Below, in pieces: positions 8,648-14,939 of a stretch of DNA of 34,036 bases. A program made the position numbers and the translations under genes. The stretch covers positions 1 through 34,036 of the forward strand of contig JBKGZM010000018.1 of assembly GCA_046545575.1 (NCBI GenBank). Reading direction: 5' to 3'. Every line of letters starts with the position of its first letter. Position 1 is the stretch's first letter. The notes under the pieces were generated by a model, which made no database searches, was not told the origin of the DNA, and worked only from the letters and a program-made list of their open reading frames with translations. The stretch comes from JAGXOF01 sp046545575. GTDB taxonomy: Bacteria; Chloroflexota; Dehalococcoidia; SZUA-161; SpSt-899.

Positions 8648-9268
8648 TTAAGAACAGCTTTCCTGCAGCAACCGGTGGATTTCCTCGGGTGTTGTCTCGA
8701 CTGCTACATCGATCTTTTCGACCCGGGACCCTTGTGCCCGATAGTGATCTAGGAGCGGAATTGTTCGGTCATGAAACAGTTGTAGTTTCCTCTCGATTTC
8801 TGCCCGGGAATCATCTACTCTGTCGGTTCTATCGCCACCCGAATTGAACTGGATCCTTTGATGGACAACCTCGGCCGTACATTCCAGATACACTACGAGC
8901 TTGATAGAGAGAACAGCGTCAATATCCTTTGCTTGTCCTATGTGACGAGGCAGGCCGTTCATGACCAGGATATCATCGTCCTTTACCTCTTTCTCTTCAA
9001 TAAAGGCCTCAAGTATATGACAGGCAATGTGGAAATCCTCATCCCGGAGGAGTGATCCTGTCTGAAGAGAGTGCCGGATGATCCTCATCTCCTGTTCTGT
9101 CACGAATGGAGGTGGTTTGCTCGACTCTGCTGTTTGGCGCAAATTCTCTCCGAAATCGAAATGTGCGCATCTGTAGCCCAATAGGCCTTTTTGTTCCAGC
9201 AGATTGCCCAAAGGGGTTTTCCCCGAACCTGTGGGACCAAGCAGCAAAATCGCTTTGTCGGTGTGCAC
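8648..9268 (-). CDS. Adenylate kinase-like nucleotide kinase
   Basis: A 206-residue P-loop protein. The Walker A motif GPTGSGKT is at about residues 11-18. A long lid or NMP-binding-like middle follows, then an Asp-rich stretch (GGDRTDRVDDS), then the basic segment typical of adenylate or nucleoside monophosphate kinases. The NMP substrate is uncertain because the classical adenylate kinase NMP-binding residues are not obvious. The likely start is the GTG at 9266-9268. No Shine-Dalgarno sequence is seen, so the transcript may be leaderless. The gene is divergent from modE and downstream of neither operon, so a functional link with the Mo region is not established. Confidence 0.72.
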   Translation of the reverse strand: MHTDKAILLLGPTGSGKTPLGNLLEQKGLLGYRCAHFDFGENLRQTAESSKPPPFVTEQEMRIIRHSLQTGSLLRDEDFHIACHILEAFIEEKEVKDDDILVMNGLPRHIGQAKDIDAVLSIKLVVYLECTAEVVHQRIQFNSGGDRTDRVDDSRAEIERKLQLFHDRTIPLLDHYRAQGSRVEKIDVAVETTPEEIHRLLQESCS

Positions 9269-9326
9269 AGGAATCAGGCTAGCGGATACGAGCGGGGGAA
9301 GTCAAGTGCCTTCCATTGACCTTCAT

Positions 9327-9355
9327 TTGACACAAAGCGTTATATCACTTATAAT
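9327..9355 (+). promoter_or_regulatory. Consensus promoter of modE-like gene
   Basis: TTGACA (9327-9332) and TATAAT (9350-9355) are both perfect sigma-70 consensus hexamers with the ideal 17-base spacer, 37 bases before the ATG. The ModE-like operator at 9338-9361 overlaps the spacer and the -10, so self-repression is the natural reading. Confidence 0.8.
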
Positions 9356-9361
9356 ATGGCC
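9338..9361 (+). promoter_or_regulatory. Putative ModE operator (autoregulatory)
   Basis: The left half CGTTATAT (9338-9345) is identical to the left half of the Escherichia coli mod operator as I remember it. After 8 bases the right half ATATGGCC (9354-9361) matches only its ATAT part. The same left half with the same spacing recurs before the transporter operon at 9799-9822. Here it covers the -10 box of the modE-like gene. Confidence 0.5.
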
Positions 9362-9392
9362 AGTTTTTCGATGATCGGTTATGGGGAAATAG

Positions 9393-9785
9393 ATGACGAG
9401 GACCGATGTACCAAACTTCAAGGTAGGAAAGCCGTCGCGTTTCTCTCGGCGTTCTCAGCCGGGATATGCAGTGAATGGTAAGATATGGCTTGAGAAGGAT
9501 GGTGAGCTGTATCTGGGGTGGGGACGAGTGATACTCCTGGAACGAATCGATGAATATGGCTCGATAGCAGCGGCTGCCAGGTCTATGAAGCTCGGATATC
9601 GGAATGCCTGGCTCTGGGTGGAGTCGATGAATCGTCTGGCTCCGGCGCCTGTGGTGGAAAAGGTGACTGGTGGAGCTGGCGGTGGCTATACCAGGGTAAC
9701 CGAAGAGGGGAAAAGGGCTATTGCCCGCTATAAAGAATTGCATTCCAGATTCCATGATTCCCTGAAGCAAGAACAGACCGCTTAA
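9393..9785 (+). CDS. modE: ModE-type winged-helix regulator without TOBE domain
   Basis: The 130-residue protein carries the ModE N-terminal DNA-binding domain. The helix-turn-helix segment GSIAAAARSMKLGYRNAWLW (residues 57-76) and the following VESMNRLAPAPVVEKVTGG and GGGYTRVTEEGKRAI match the E. coli ModE pattern (GSI..GA....SYK.AW, then TGGKGGGG). E. coli ModE has two molybdate-binding TOBE domains after this part; they are absent here, so the protein ends after the DNA-binding and dimerisation region. Metal sensing must therefore be indirect, use another site, or depend on the TOBE domain of the transporter ATPase. The gene is transcribed from a consensus promoter and lies directly upstream of the transporter operon. 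A run of 8 Ts follows the stop without a clear stem. Confidence 0.85.
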   Translation: MTRTDVPNFKVGKPSRFSRRSQPGYAVNGKIWLEKDGELYLGWGRVILLERIDEYGSIAAAARSMKLGYRNAWLWVESMNRLAPAPVVEKVTGGAGGGYTRVTEEGKRAIARYKELHSRFHDSLKQEQTA

Positions 9786-9798
9786 TTTTTTTTACGCT

Positions 9799-9822
9799 CG
9801 TTATATCAACAGCGATATAAGA
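9799..9822 (+). promoter_or_regulatory. Putative ModE operator before transporter operon
   Basis: CGTTATAT (9799-9806), an 8-base spacer and ATATAAGA (9815-9822) form a near-palindrome with the half-site and spacing of the E. coli mod operator (CGTTATAT, 8 bases, ACATAACG, from memory). A TATAAG at 9816-9821 could be the -10 of the transporter promoter, so the bound regulator would block transcription. It lies 157 bases before the start codon of the binding-protein gene. Confidence 0.6.
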
Positions 9823-9871
9823 ACCGATGAGAGTTCGACGTTATTGAAAGCAATGTAATCGCTCGCCAGTC

Positions 9872-9915
9872 TGTCATTCTGGGGAGTCCGCCAGAGGCGG
9901 ACGACGAAGAATCTT
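9872..9915. repeat. Dispersed-type intergenic repeat with GTCCGCC hairpin
   Basis: The segment starts TGTCATTCTGGGGAG, contains the perfect hairpin GTCCGCC-AGA-GGCGGAC (9886-9902) and ends GACGAAGAATC. From memory, this start-hairpin-end layout matches short repeats found in many copies in diverse bacterial genomes. It lies in the leader of the transporter operon. The CGCC-AGA-GGCG core recurs at 13725-13735 and, slightly changed, near 14817. Confidence 0.5.
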
Positions 9916-9978
9916 TCCCTGGAGACTACTGATGGGAATTCGGCGCTATCGCAAGGGGTAGACAATGAAAGGAGCAAC

Positions 9979-11004
9979 ATGCTAAGGAAGTTGATCATGC
10001 TGGGTTTGGCGGGAGTGCTGGTATTTATCCTTCTCGGCGGCTGTGTGGGGAAGAAGGAGGATGAAGAAGAACCCATCGGCATGGCTGTTGAGTTCATGGA
10101 CCATGCTGCCTGCGCTTACATAGCTCAGCATAAAGGATGGTTCCAGGAGGAGGGACTCAAGCTCTCCTCCTATGAGAGTTACGTGACCGGTATGGCTCTG
10201 GCCTCTGCCCTGGCTCGAGGTGATATCCAGGTTGCCTATGTCTGTTTGGTGCCTGCCATAAATGCCTATGCCAACGCCGGAGTGCCCATAAAAATCGTGG
10301 CAGGGACGCACAAGCACGGCTATGGATTGGTTGTTGATCCCGAGAAAATAGAAGCCGTTGAAGATCTGGAGAAGCCCGGTATGCGGATCGGGTGCGTGAG
10401 AGAGGGTGGGGCTGTTGACATAATGCTTCGCCGCTTTGTAGAGGAATATGGCCTTGACGAAGAGGCTATATCAGGAAACATCCAGCGCATGAACCCGCCG
10501 ATGCAGGTAATCGCTGTGAAGACGGGGAGATTGGATGCTGCCTTTATCCCCGAGCATCATGCGACTGTGGCGGAGGGATACGGATTCGAGATGCTTGTCA
10601 AAAGCGAGGATGTGTGGCCTGAGATGCAGGGGAGCATCCTGGCGGTCAAGGAAAGCTTAATAGAGGAGCACCCTGAGACGGTGAGGAAATTGGTAAACGT
10701 AACACAGAGAGCAACTGATTGGGCCAAGCAGAATAAGGACGAGGCAGCTAGTATCGTGGCCGAGGAGTTGCAAGCGACGAAAGGTGAAATTTTCCCCGCC
10801 AAGGTAAGTGAAGCCGTCGCGGAGGAAAGCATTACCTCCGAGATCATGTATCGGTCCATGTGGGAAGGTGGCAGGATGAGCTACACAACCGCTATTGACC
10901 CTGACATAGTTCAGAACGTGATAGATTATTTAGCGGAGCTGGGATATATTAAAGAGAGCTTCTCCGCGGAGGAGATTCTGGATTTGAGATTTATGGAGCA
11001 ATAA
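9979..11004 (+). CDS. ABC transporter substrate-binding lipoprotein (NMT1/SsuA-like)
   Basis: A 341-residue protein with a type II signal peptide; the lipobox LLGGC puts the lipidated Cys at residue 22. The mature domain follows the COG0715 pattern of nitrate, sulfonate, taurine and pyrimidine-precursor binding proteins: AYIAQHKGWFQEEGLKL, ALARGDIQVAYVCLVPAINAYANAGVPIKIVAG, then the second lobe with VKTGRLDAAFIPEH. The start has AAAGGAG 5 bases upstream. It is the first gene of a packed operon (stop and next start adjoin) preceded by a ModE-like site, which points to molybdate, tungstate or a metal complex as ligand rather than a sulfonate. The ligand cannot be read from the sequence. Confidence 0.85.
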   Translation: MLRKLIMLGLAGVLVFILLGGCVGKKEDEEEPIGMAVEFMDHAACAYIAQHKGWFQEEGLKLSSYESYVTGMALASALARGDIQVAYVCLVPAINAYANAGVPIKIVAGTHKHGYGLVVDPEKIEAVEDLEKPGMRIGCVREGGAVDIMLRRFVEEYGLDEEAISGNIQRMNPPMQVIAVKTGRLDAAFIPEHHATVAEGYGFEMLVKSEDVWPEMQGSILAVKESLIEEHPETVRKLVNVTQRATDWAKQNKDEAASIVAEELQATKGEIFPAKVSEAVAEESITSEIMYRSMWEGGRMSYTTAIDPDIVQNVIDYLAELGYIKESFSAEEILDLRFMEQ

Positions 11005-11757
11005 ATGGGTAGACTTAAACCGGGATGGGGTATAGTACCCATCATCATATTCTTGATTCTGTGGGAGTTTATAGCCCGGCTGAACCTGGTTCAGGGTCAA
11101 AGTCTTCTCCCTCCTTTTTCCGCTACAATGGAGGAGTTCTGGCTTCTGGCGAAATCGGGGATTCTGGCCGATAACTTCCTGGCCAGCCTTATCCGGGTTC
11201 TGATAGGGTTTACCGCGGGCTCTGTAGCTGGTATAGCATTGGGAATCATAATGGGGTGGAACAAGTTTATGGACAGAGGGTTGAATCCCATCTTTAGTTT
11301 ATTGTATCCGATCCCGGCCCTCGGTTGGCTGCCGCTCTTCATGTTATGGATAGGCATCAACGAATTGCTGCCCATCGCGATAATCTTCGTCTGCTCATTC
11401 TTCCCGGTGCTTTACAATACGATAACCGGCGTGAAGACCGTGGACCAGACTTATGTCCAGGCGGCACGGACACTGGGAGCCTCCGATCTCAAAATCCTAG
11501 CCACGGTGGTGTGGCCATTGGCTTTACCCAATATATTTACTGGACTCAGACTCGAGGCGGGGATGGCCTGGCGGGTCATTATCGCTGCCGAGATGGTAGC
11601 TATCCCCACTGGACTGGGGGCATTGCTTATGAGAGCGGAGAGCCTGATCCGCGTGGATATCATAATAGTTGTTCTGATAGTTTTGGCTGTGATGTGCCTA
11701 TCATTCGAACGATTCTTCGCCCATCTTGAATGGAGATTCACAAAGAAATGGGGTTGA
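11005..11757 (+). CDS. ABC transporter permease (SsuC/TauC-like)
   Basis: A 250-residue integral membrane protein with about six hydrophobic segments, the first at about residues 9-25. The EAA-loop that docks the ATPase reads QAARTLGASDLKI followed by VVWPLALPNIFTGLR (about residues 151-182), as in COG0600 permeases. Its ATG directly follows the TAA of the binding-protein gene, and the ATPase gene starts 1 base after its stop, so the three proteins are certainly made together. The partner genes suggest import of an oxyanion or metal complex. Confidence 0.88.
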   Translation: MGRLKPGWGIVPIIIFLILWEFIARLNLVQGQSLLPPFSATMEEFWLLAKSGILADNFLASLIRVLIGFTAGSVAGIALGIIMGWNKFMDRGLNPIFSLLYPIPALGWLPLFMLWIGINELLPIAIIFVCSFFPVLYNTITGVKTVDQTYVQAARTLGASDLKILATVVWPLALPNIFTGLRLEAGMAWRVIIAAEMVAIPTGLGALLMRAESLIRVDIIIVVLIVLAVMCLSFERFFAHLEWRFTKKWG

Positions 11758-11758
11758 T

Positions 11759-12814
11759 ATGCCATCTATCGAGCTGAGAAATATAGTAAAGAACATATGC
11801 CATGACGTTAATCTGCACATCTCCGATGGAGAGCTACTGGTTTTTGTGGGGCCGACGGGAGCGGGAAAAACCACCCTGCTCAACGTTATCGCCGGTATTA
11901 CGGGGTACACTGGTTCAGTGTCCCTTGACGGAAAGGTAGTGGATTCCTTCACCCCGGATAAAAGAGGGATAGGGTATTTATTTCAGGATTTGGCCCTCTT
12001 CCCGCACCTTGATGTGGCCTCGAATGTGGAGTACGGCTTGAAAGTCCAGAAAATGGGACCTAGGGTAAGAGAAGCAAGGGTAAGAGAACTGCTGGAATTC
12101 CTGAGCATTACACACCTCAAAGATCGTTATCCCGGAGAGCTGAGCGGCGGTGAGCGGCAACGGGTGGCACTGGCACGGGCTCTGGCCCCTTCTCCGAATA
12201 TATTGCTTCTTGATGAACCCTTAAGTAGCCTGGACCCTACAACTTCGAAGTATCTGAGAATGGAGCTTAGACGGATCATTAAGGGAATGGGAATCACCGG
12301 CGTGTATGTAACCCATGATCTTATGGAAGCGGAGGAGATGGCTGACAGGATGGCCCTCATTCACGATGGTCAGATACAGCAGGTTTCCAGACCGCAGGAT
12401 ATGGTCTTTTCCCCCTGGAGTGAAACGGTTTCCGACTTCGTTGGCATGCCCAATATTCTGGAATGCGATTACTCCAGGGTCCTGGAACAGGGTTTGATAG
12501 AGATCAGTTGTGGGGGGATGTCTATGTTTCTCCCCTATGAGGGAAACAGCATCAAAAAAGTCGCTATATTCCCTACGGATATTTATGTTTCAGCGAGCGA
12601 GCCGCCCGGTCCGGGAGTCAACCGGTTCAAGGGAACTATCATCGGGGTTGAGTTGCTTTCCTCTGTAGCGAGGATTAAGCTCAAAGTCGAGGATAATACT
12701 CTGCTCGCTGAGCTGCCGTTAGAGACATTTAAACAAATGGAATTGGAGCCGGGACAGGAGGTTTTCCTTATACTGAAGCTAAGGAGGCTGCGATATGCTA
12801 CAACAGAAAGCTGA
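11759..12814 (+). CDS. ABC transporter ATPase with C-terminal TOBE domain
   Basis: A 351-residue protein from the ATG at 11759; an earlier in-frame start would overlap the permease gene. Walker A GPTGAGKTT is at 31-39, the Q-loop Gln near 76, the signature LSGGERQ at 128-134 and Walker B ILLLDE at 148-153, with the switch His in VYVTHD. Residues from about 275 on (FKGTIIGVEL, VARIKLKVEDNTLLAELPLE, PGQEVFLILK) form a TOBE domain as in ModC, WtpC and CysA. ATPases that normally accompany SsuA/TauA-type binding proteins lack TOBE, so this pairing is unusual and supports an oxyanion such as molybdate or tungstate. The last 20 bases overlap the DUF364 gene. Confidence 0.9.
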   Translation: MPSIELRNIVKNICHDVNLHISDGELLVFVGPTGAGKTTLLNVIAGITGYTGSVSLDGKVVDSFTPDKRGIGYLFQDLALFPHLDVASNVEYGLKVQKMGPRVREARVRELLEFLSITHLKDRYPGELSGGERQRVALARALAPSPNILLLDEPLSSLDPTTSKYLRMELRRIIKGMGITGVYVTHDLMEAEEMADRMALIHDGQIQQVSRPQDMVFSPWSETVSDFVGMPNILECDYSRVLEQGLIEISCGGMSMFLPYEGNSIKKVAIFPTDIYVSASEPPGPGVNRFKGTIIGVELLSSVARIKLKVEDNTLLAELPLETFKQMELEPGQEVFLILKLRRLRYATTES

Positions 12815-13535
12815 TAATGTGTATAGTACCATCCGAACTGCCTTTGCGGACATCGTTCAACGGCATGGACTTGAATCAGAGGAAATAAGGGTCTGGGCTA
12901 AACCGCTTTCTCCCGAAGAAGCCATTGGCAATCCCGAGGAGAGCGATTACCCCCTGGTCAAAGGAAGGGAATGGCTCATGCAGGCCGAGATCAGGGGCTC
13001 TGTAGGACAAGCCTTTACTGATATGTACGGGGATTTCAACGGGAAACTTATGGACGTGGTGAAGATGGAACTGACAAACAACTTCCGGCGCGCGATCTTT
13101 ATCTCTACCCTTAATGCTGTGATGAGGCATCTTGACATGGCTGATAAGACGATCCACTGCAAGGATGAAGAGCCCAAGATATGTGCTCAGAAGATGGTGG
13201 AGTTTATAAGGGAGAGATATGGCGAGCCCAAAATTGCCTTTGTAGGATTACAGCCCAGGATGGTGGAGGAGCTATCCAAGGCGTTCGAGATGAGGGTTAC
13301 TGACATGGACAAGGATAACATTGGCACGGAAAGGGCTGGAGTGATGATAGAGCCCCCTGAGAACTGGAAGGAATGTTTGGAATGGGCCGACATAGCCATA
13401 GTTACCGGGACCACTGTCGTCAACGGCACCATCGGTCAGTTTATAACGGACAAGCCAACCGTGTACTATGGCACAACCATCTCCGGAGTGGCCAGGCTGC
13501 TGAACCTGGAGCACTTTTGCTACTGTGGGCACTAG
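12795..13535 (+). CDS. DUF364 family protein (putative heavy-metal chelation)
   Basis: A 246-residue protein of the DUF364 type. It shows IGNPEESDYPLVKGREWLMQ, then GQAFTDMYGDFNGKL, RAIFISTLNAVMRHL and IHCKDEEPKICA in the N-terminal part (to about residue 130). A Rossmann-like C-terminal domain with IAFVGLQPRMVEEL and ADIAIVTGTTVVNGTI follows, and the protein ends CYCGH. The family is annotated as putative heavy-metal chelation on structural grounds; its biochemical role is unknown. The start ATG lies 20 bases inside the ATPase gene behind an AAGGAGG, so translation is probably coupled and the protein likely serves the transporter, for example as a cytoplasmic acceptor of the imported metal. 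A second DUF364 protein is encoded at 14940. Confidence 0.82.
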   Translation: MLQQKADNVYSTIRTAFADIVQRHGLESEEIRVWAKPLSPEEAIGNPEESDYPLVKGREWLMQAEIRGSVGQAFTDMYGDFNGKLMDVVKMELTNNFRRAIFISTLNAVMRHLDMADKTIHCKDEEPKICAQKMVEFIRERYGEPKIAFVGLQPRMVEELSKAFEMRVTDMDKDNIGTERAGVMIEPPENWKECLEWADIAIVTGTTVVNGTIGQFITDKPTVYYGTTISGVARLLNLEHFCYCGH

Positions 13536-13790
13536 CGTCTAAATCCCCCTCTGGTAAAGGCTATGTCTGCATAAACTGTTGCGTGTGGCATTGCGAGGCT
13601 TGTCCCGAGCATTAGCGAGGGAACTCGCCGAAGCAATCTCGGTGGATGGGCGGAGGATGAGTATACGCGTTTTCAATACCCCTGTGGCTCCGCTCAATAA
13701 CATCTCGGGGTTGTCATTCCGGCACGCCAGAGGCGCATTTTTCAATCCGCTAGAGGCAGGTAAACTCCTGCCGGAATCCAGTGCCGTAAA

Positions 13791-13822
13791 GGGTAGGCGG
13801 GCCGACGTCGGCCCGCCTACCC
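13791..13822. repeat. Perfect 32-bp palindrome
   Basis: Bases 13791-13806 (GGGTAGGCGGGCCGAC) are followed without any spacer by their exact reverse complement (13807-13822). The GC-rich 16-bp arms without a loop can form a cruciform in DNA. In RNA they would fold with a small forced loop. No gene adjoins it directly. Confidence 0.9.
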
Positions 13823-13870
13823 CCGCCTCCTTCGTATTGTGTCGTTTCGACTGAAGGGAGGAATCCTGAA

Positions 13871-13926
13871 AGGGTAGGGGCGAATTTATTCGCCCTTTTC
13901 AGGGAGACTTTAGTCTCCCCTACCCT
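13871..13926. repeat. Three-stem (double hairpin) inverted repeat
   Basis: An outer stem AGGGTAGG (13871-13878) / CCTACCCT (13919-13926) encloses two perfect 8-bp hairpins, GGGCGAAT-TT-ATTCGCCC (13878-13895) and GGGAGACT-TT-AGTCTCCC (13902-13919), joined by TTTTCA. The outer and inner stems share one base pair position at each edge. The two inner hairpins have the same length and the same TT loop but different sequence, a pattern expected of a REP-like or MITE-like element. Confidence 0.8.
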
Positions 13927-14099
13927 ACTTTCAGTTGCCGGACATTGGGCAAGCTGCATTCTTCAATTCGGCGGTAGACGTCACTACGATCGCTGTCCGC
14001 TCATTTCAGACAGGTCTAAAGACTGTCCCTACATCTCTTTGTCGTGCCGCCGATTATGGTGGGGTGTAAAATCCCGCCCTACGATTTAATCTCGGAATG

Positions 14100-14417
14100 T
14101 CAAACCTTCAGGTCGAGGGCAAAAACAATCGCCCTAGCAACGGCACTCATTTTCTGAGGGGACAGGGTGGTAATCCAATCCACCAGTATGGCCTTGGGGA
14201 TCGTAAGAATATCGTCCAGGTTTACGACACACCGTTCAGGCATCCCATCTTCTACCCCAAGCGGAACTTCGACGGGAATAGAACGAACAGTACGGGTAAC
14301 TATACCAACGGTAACCGAGGCCCTCACTCTATATGCGGCATCTCTCGAGAGCAGGACCACAGGCCGCCTCCCGATGGGAGGCGGTAGTTCAGTCCACCAT
14401 ACCTCGCCACGCCGCAT
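14100..14417 (-). CDS. MazF/PemK-type toxin (predicted endoribonuclease)
   Basis: A 105-residue protein with the PemK/MazF fold signature: RRGEVWWTELPPPIGRRPVVLLSRD at the start, VGIVTRTVRSIPVEVPLG in the middle, and CVVNLDDILTIPKAILVDWI toward the end, where the VNLDDI(x)TIPK element is typical. MazF toxins cut mRNA at short sequences and are blocked by their cognate antitoxin. The ATG (14415-14417) abuts the stop codon of the antitoxin gene, so the pair is co-translated. The sequence does not show whether the toxin is active; key residues look intact. Confidence 0.88.
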   Translation of the reverse strand: MRRGEVWWTELPPPIGRRPVVLLSRDAAYRVRASVTVGIVTRTVRSIPVEVPLGVEDGMPERCVVNLDDILTIPKAILVDWITTLSPQKMSAVARAIVFALDLKV

Positions 14418-14669
14418 TTACCACGACTCCCCGGGCAGAACTTCATCAGCCAGAGCTATCTGAACATCGCCAGCCTCCGGCTTCTCGGGGAACCTCTCGT
14501 ACCCCTGCTGATATAGCCGGTCTAGCTCCTCAGATTCCAGTTCCTCGAGGTAGTGCTGACAGGCCTGGCGAATGAGCTCGGATCTGGTTTTACTTTGCTT
14601 TCTGGACAGTTGGTCCAGAGCAGCGAGCAATTCCTCATCAACCGGGATTTGTATCACCCTCTTTGCCAT
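14418..14669 (-). CDS. Ribbon-helix-helix antitoxin of MazEF-type pair
   Basis: An 83-residue protein starting MAKRVIQIPVDEELLAALDQ, a ribbon-helix-helix DNA-binding domain (residues 1-45). It is followed by an acidic C-terminal tail (EELESEELDRLYQQGYERF) of the kind that wraps a MazF toxin. I chose the ATG at 14667-14669 because of GGAGTGAG upstream; longer in-frame starts exist at 14684 (ATG) and 14696 (TTG). The protein should both neutralise the toxin and repress the promoter at 14699-14727. Confidence 0.83.
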   Translation of the reverse strand: MAKRVIQIPVDEELLAALDQLSRKQSKTRSELIRQACQHYLEELESEELDRLYQQGYERFPEKPEAGDVQIALADEVLPGESW

Positions 14670-14698
14670 TGTCTCACTCCACATTCCTTTCCACAATA

Positions 14699-14727
14699 AT
14701 TATAGGTACTAACTTGTGTAAACGCAA
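14699..14727 (-). promoter_or_regulatory. Predicted promoter of toxin-antitoxin operon
   Basis: On the minus strand TTGCGT (14722-14727) and a perfect TATAAT (14699-14704) are separated by 17 bases, about 30 bases upstream of the antitoxin ATG. The same hexamer pair and spacing occur before the COG1497-like gene at 33041-33069. Confidence 0.6.
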
Positions 14728-14912
14728 ATCCAGTTCAGGTTACTTCAAGGCAATGGTATTCCCTTATTTCCTCATTCCGCATAACATGGTGGATGAAGGA
14801 TGACATCTTCAGCATCCGCCAGAGGCGATATCAGTTTGGAAATTGTATAATTTGATCATTGAAATTTACCCGTCTGTGTACTCGCTTTGGCCTCGCCCGA
14901 GTCAGTCTTGGC

Positions 14913-14921
14913 TGCTATAAT
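14913..14921 (+). promoter_or_regulatory. Extended -10 promoter of second DUF364 gene
   Basis: TGCTATAAT is a perfect extended -10 element (TG-N-TATAAT) 19 bases before the ATG at 14940. There is no clear -35, which is normal for this promoter class. The short leader carries a GGGGTGAT ribosome-binding site. Confidence 0.5.
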
Positions 14922-14939
14922 AAATGCGGGGTGATCGCT

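Larger units (their letters stand above)
13536..14099. repeat. Repeat-rich non-coding island
   Basis: This 564-base stretch has no credible gene. It is a mosaic of short elements: a piece starting GGCATTGCGAGG and ending CGAAGCAATCTC (about 13587-13640); a TGTCATTCCGG ... CCGGAATCCAG piece (13712-13781); the 32-bp palindrome (13791-13822); the double hairpin (13871-13926); a GACAGGTC-TAAA-GACTGTC hairpin with one bulge (14009-14027); and a GGTGGGGTGTAAAATCCCGCC segment (about 14058-14078). The first two resemble dispersed repeats seen in Dehalococcoidia and other bacteria, from memory. No transposase is nearby. Confidence 0.7.

Noticed and set aside
9823..9978. Moco/Tuco riboswitch in the transporter leader
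   Set aside because: I could not identify the conserved core of that RNA. The leader is partly taken up by a dispersed repeat, and the ModE-like site explains regulation better.
2721..14910. Shared 12-mer GAGTCAGTCTTG at 2721-2732 and 14899-14910
   Set aside because: Matches of this length are expected by chance many times within 34 kb, and the surroundings do not match.
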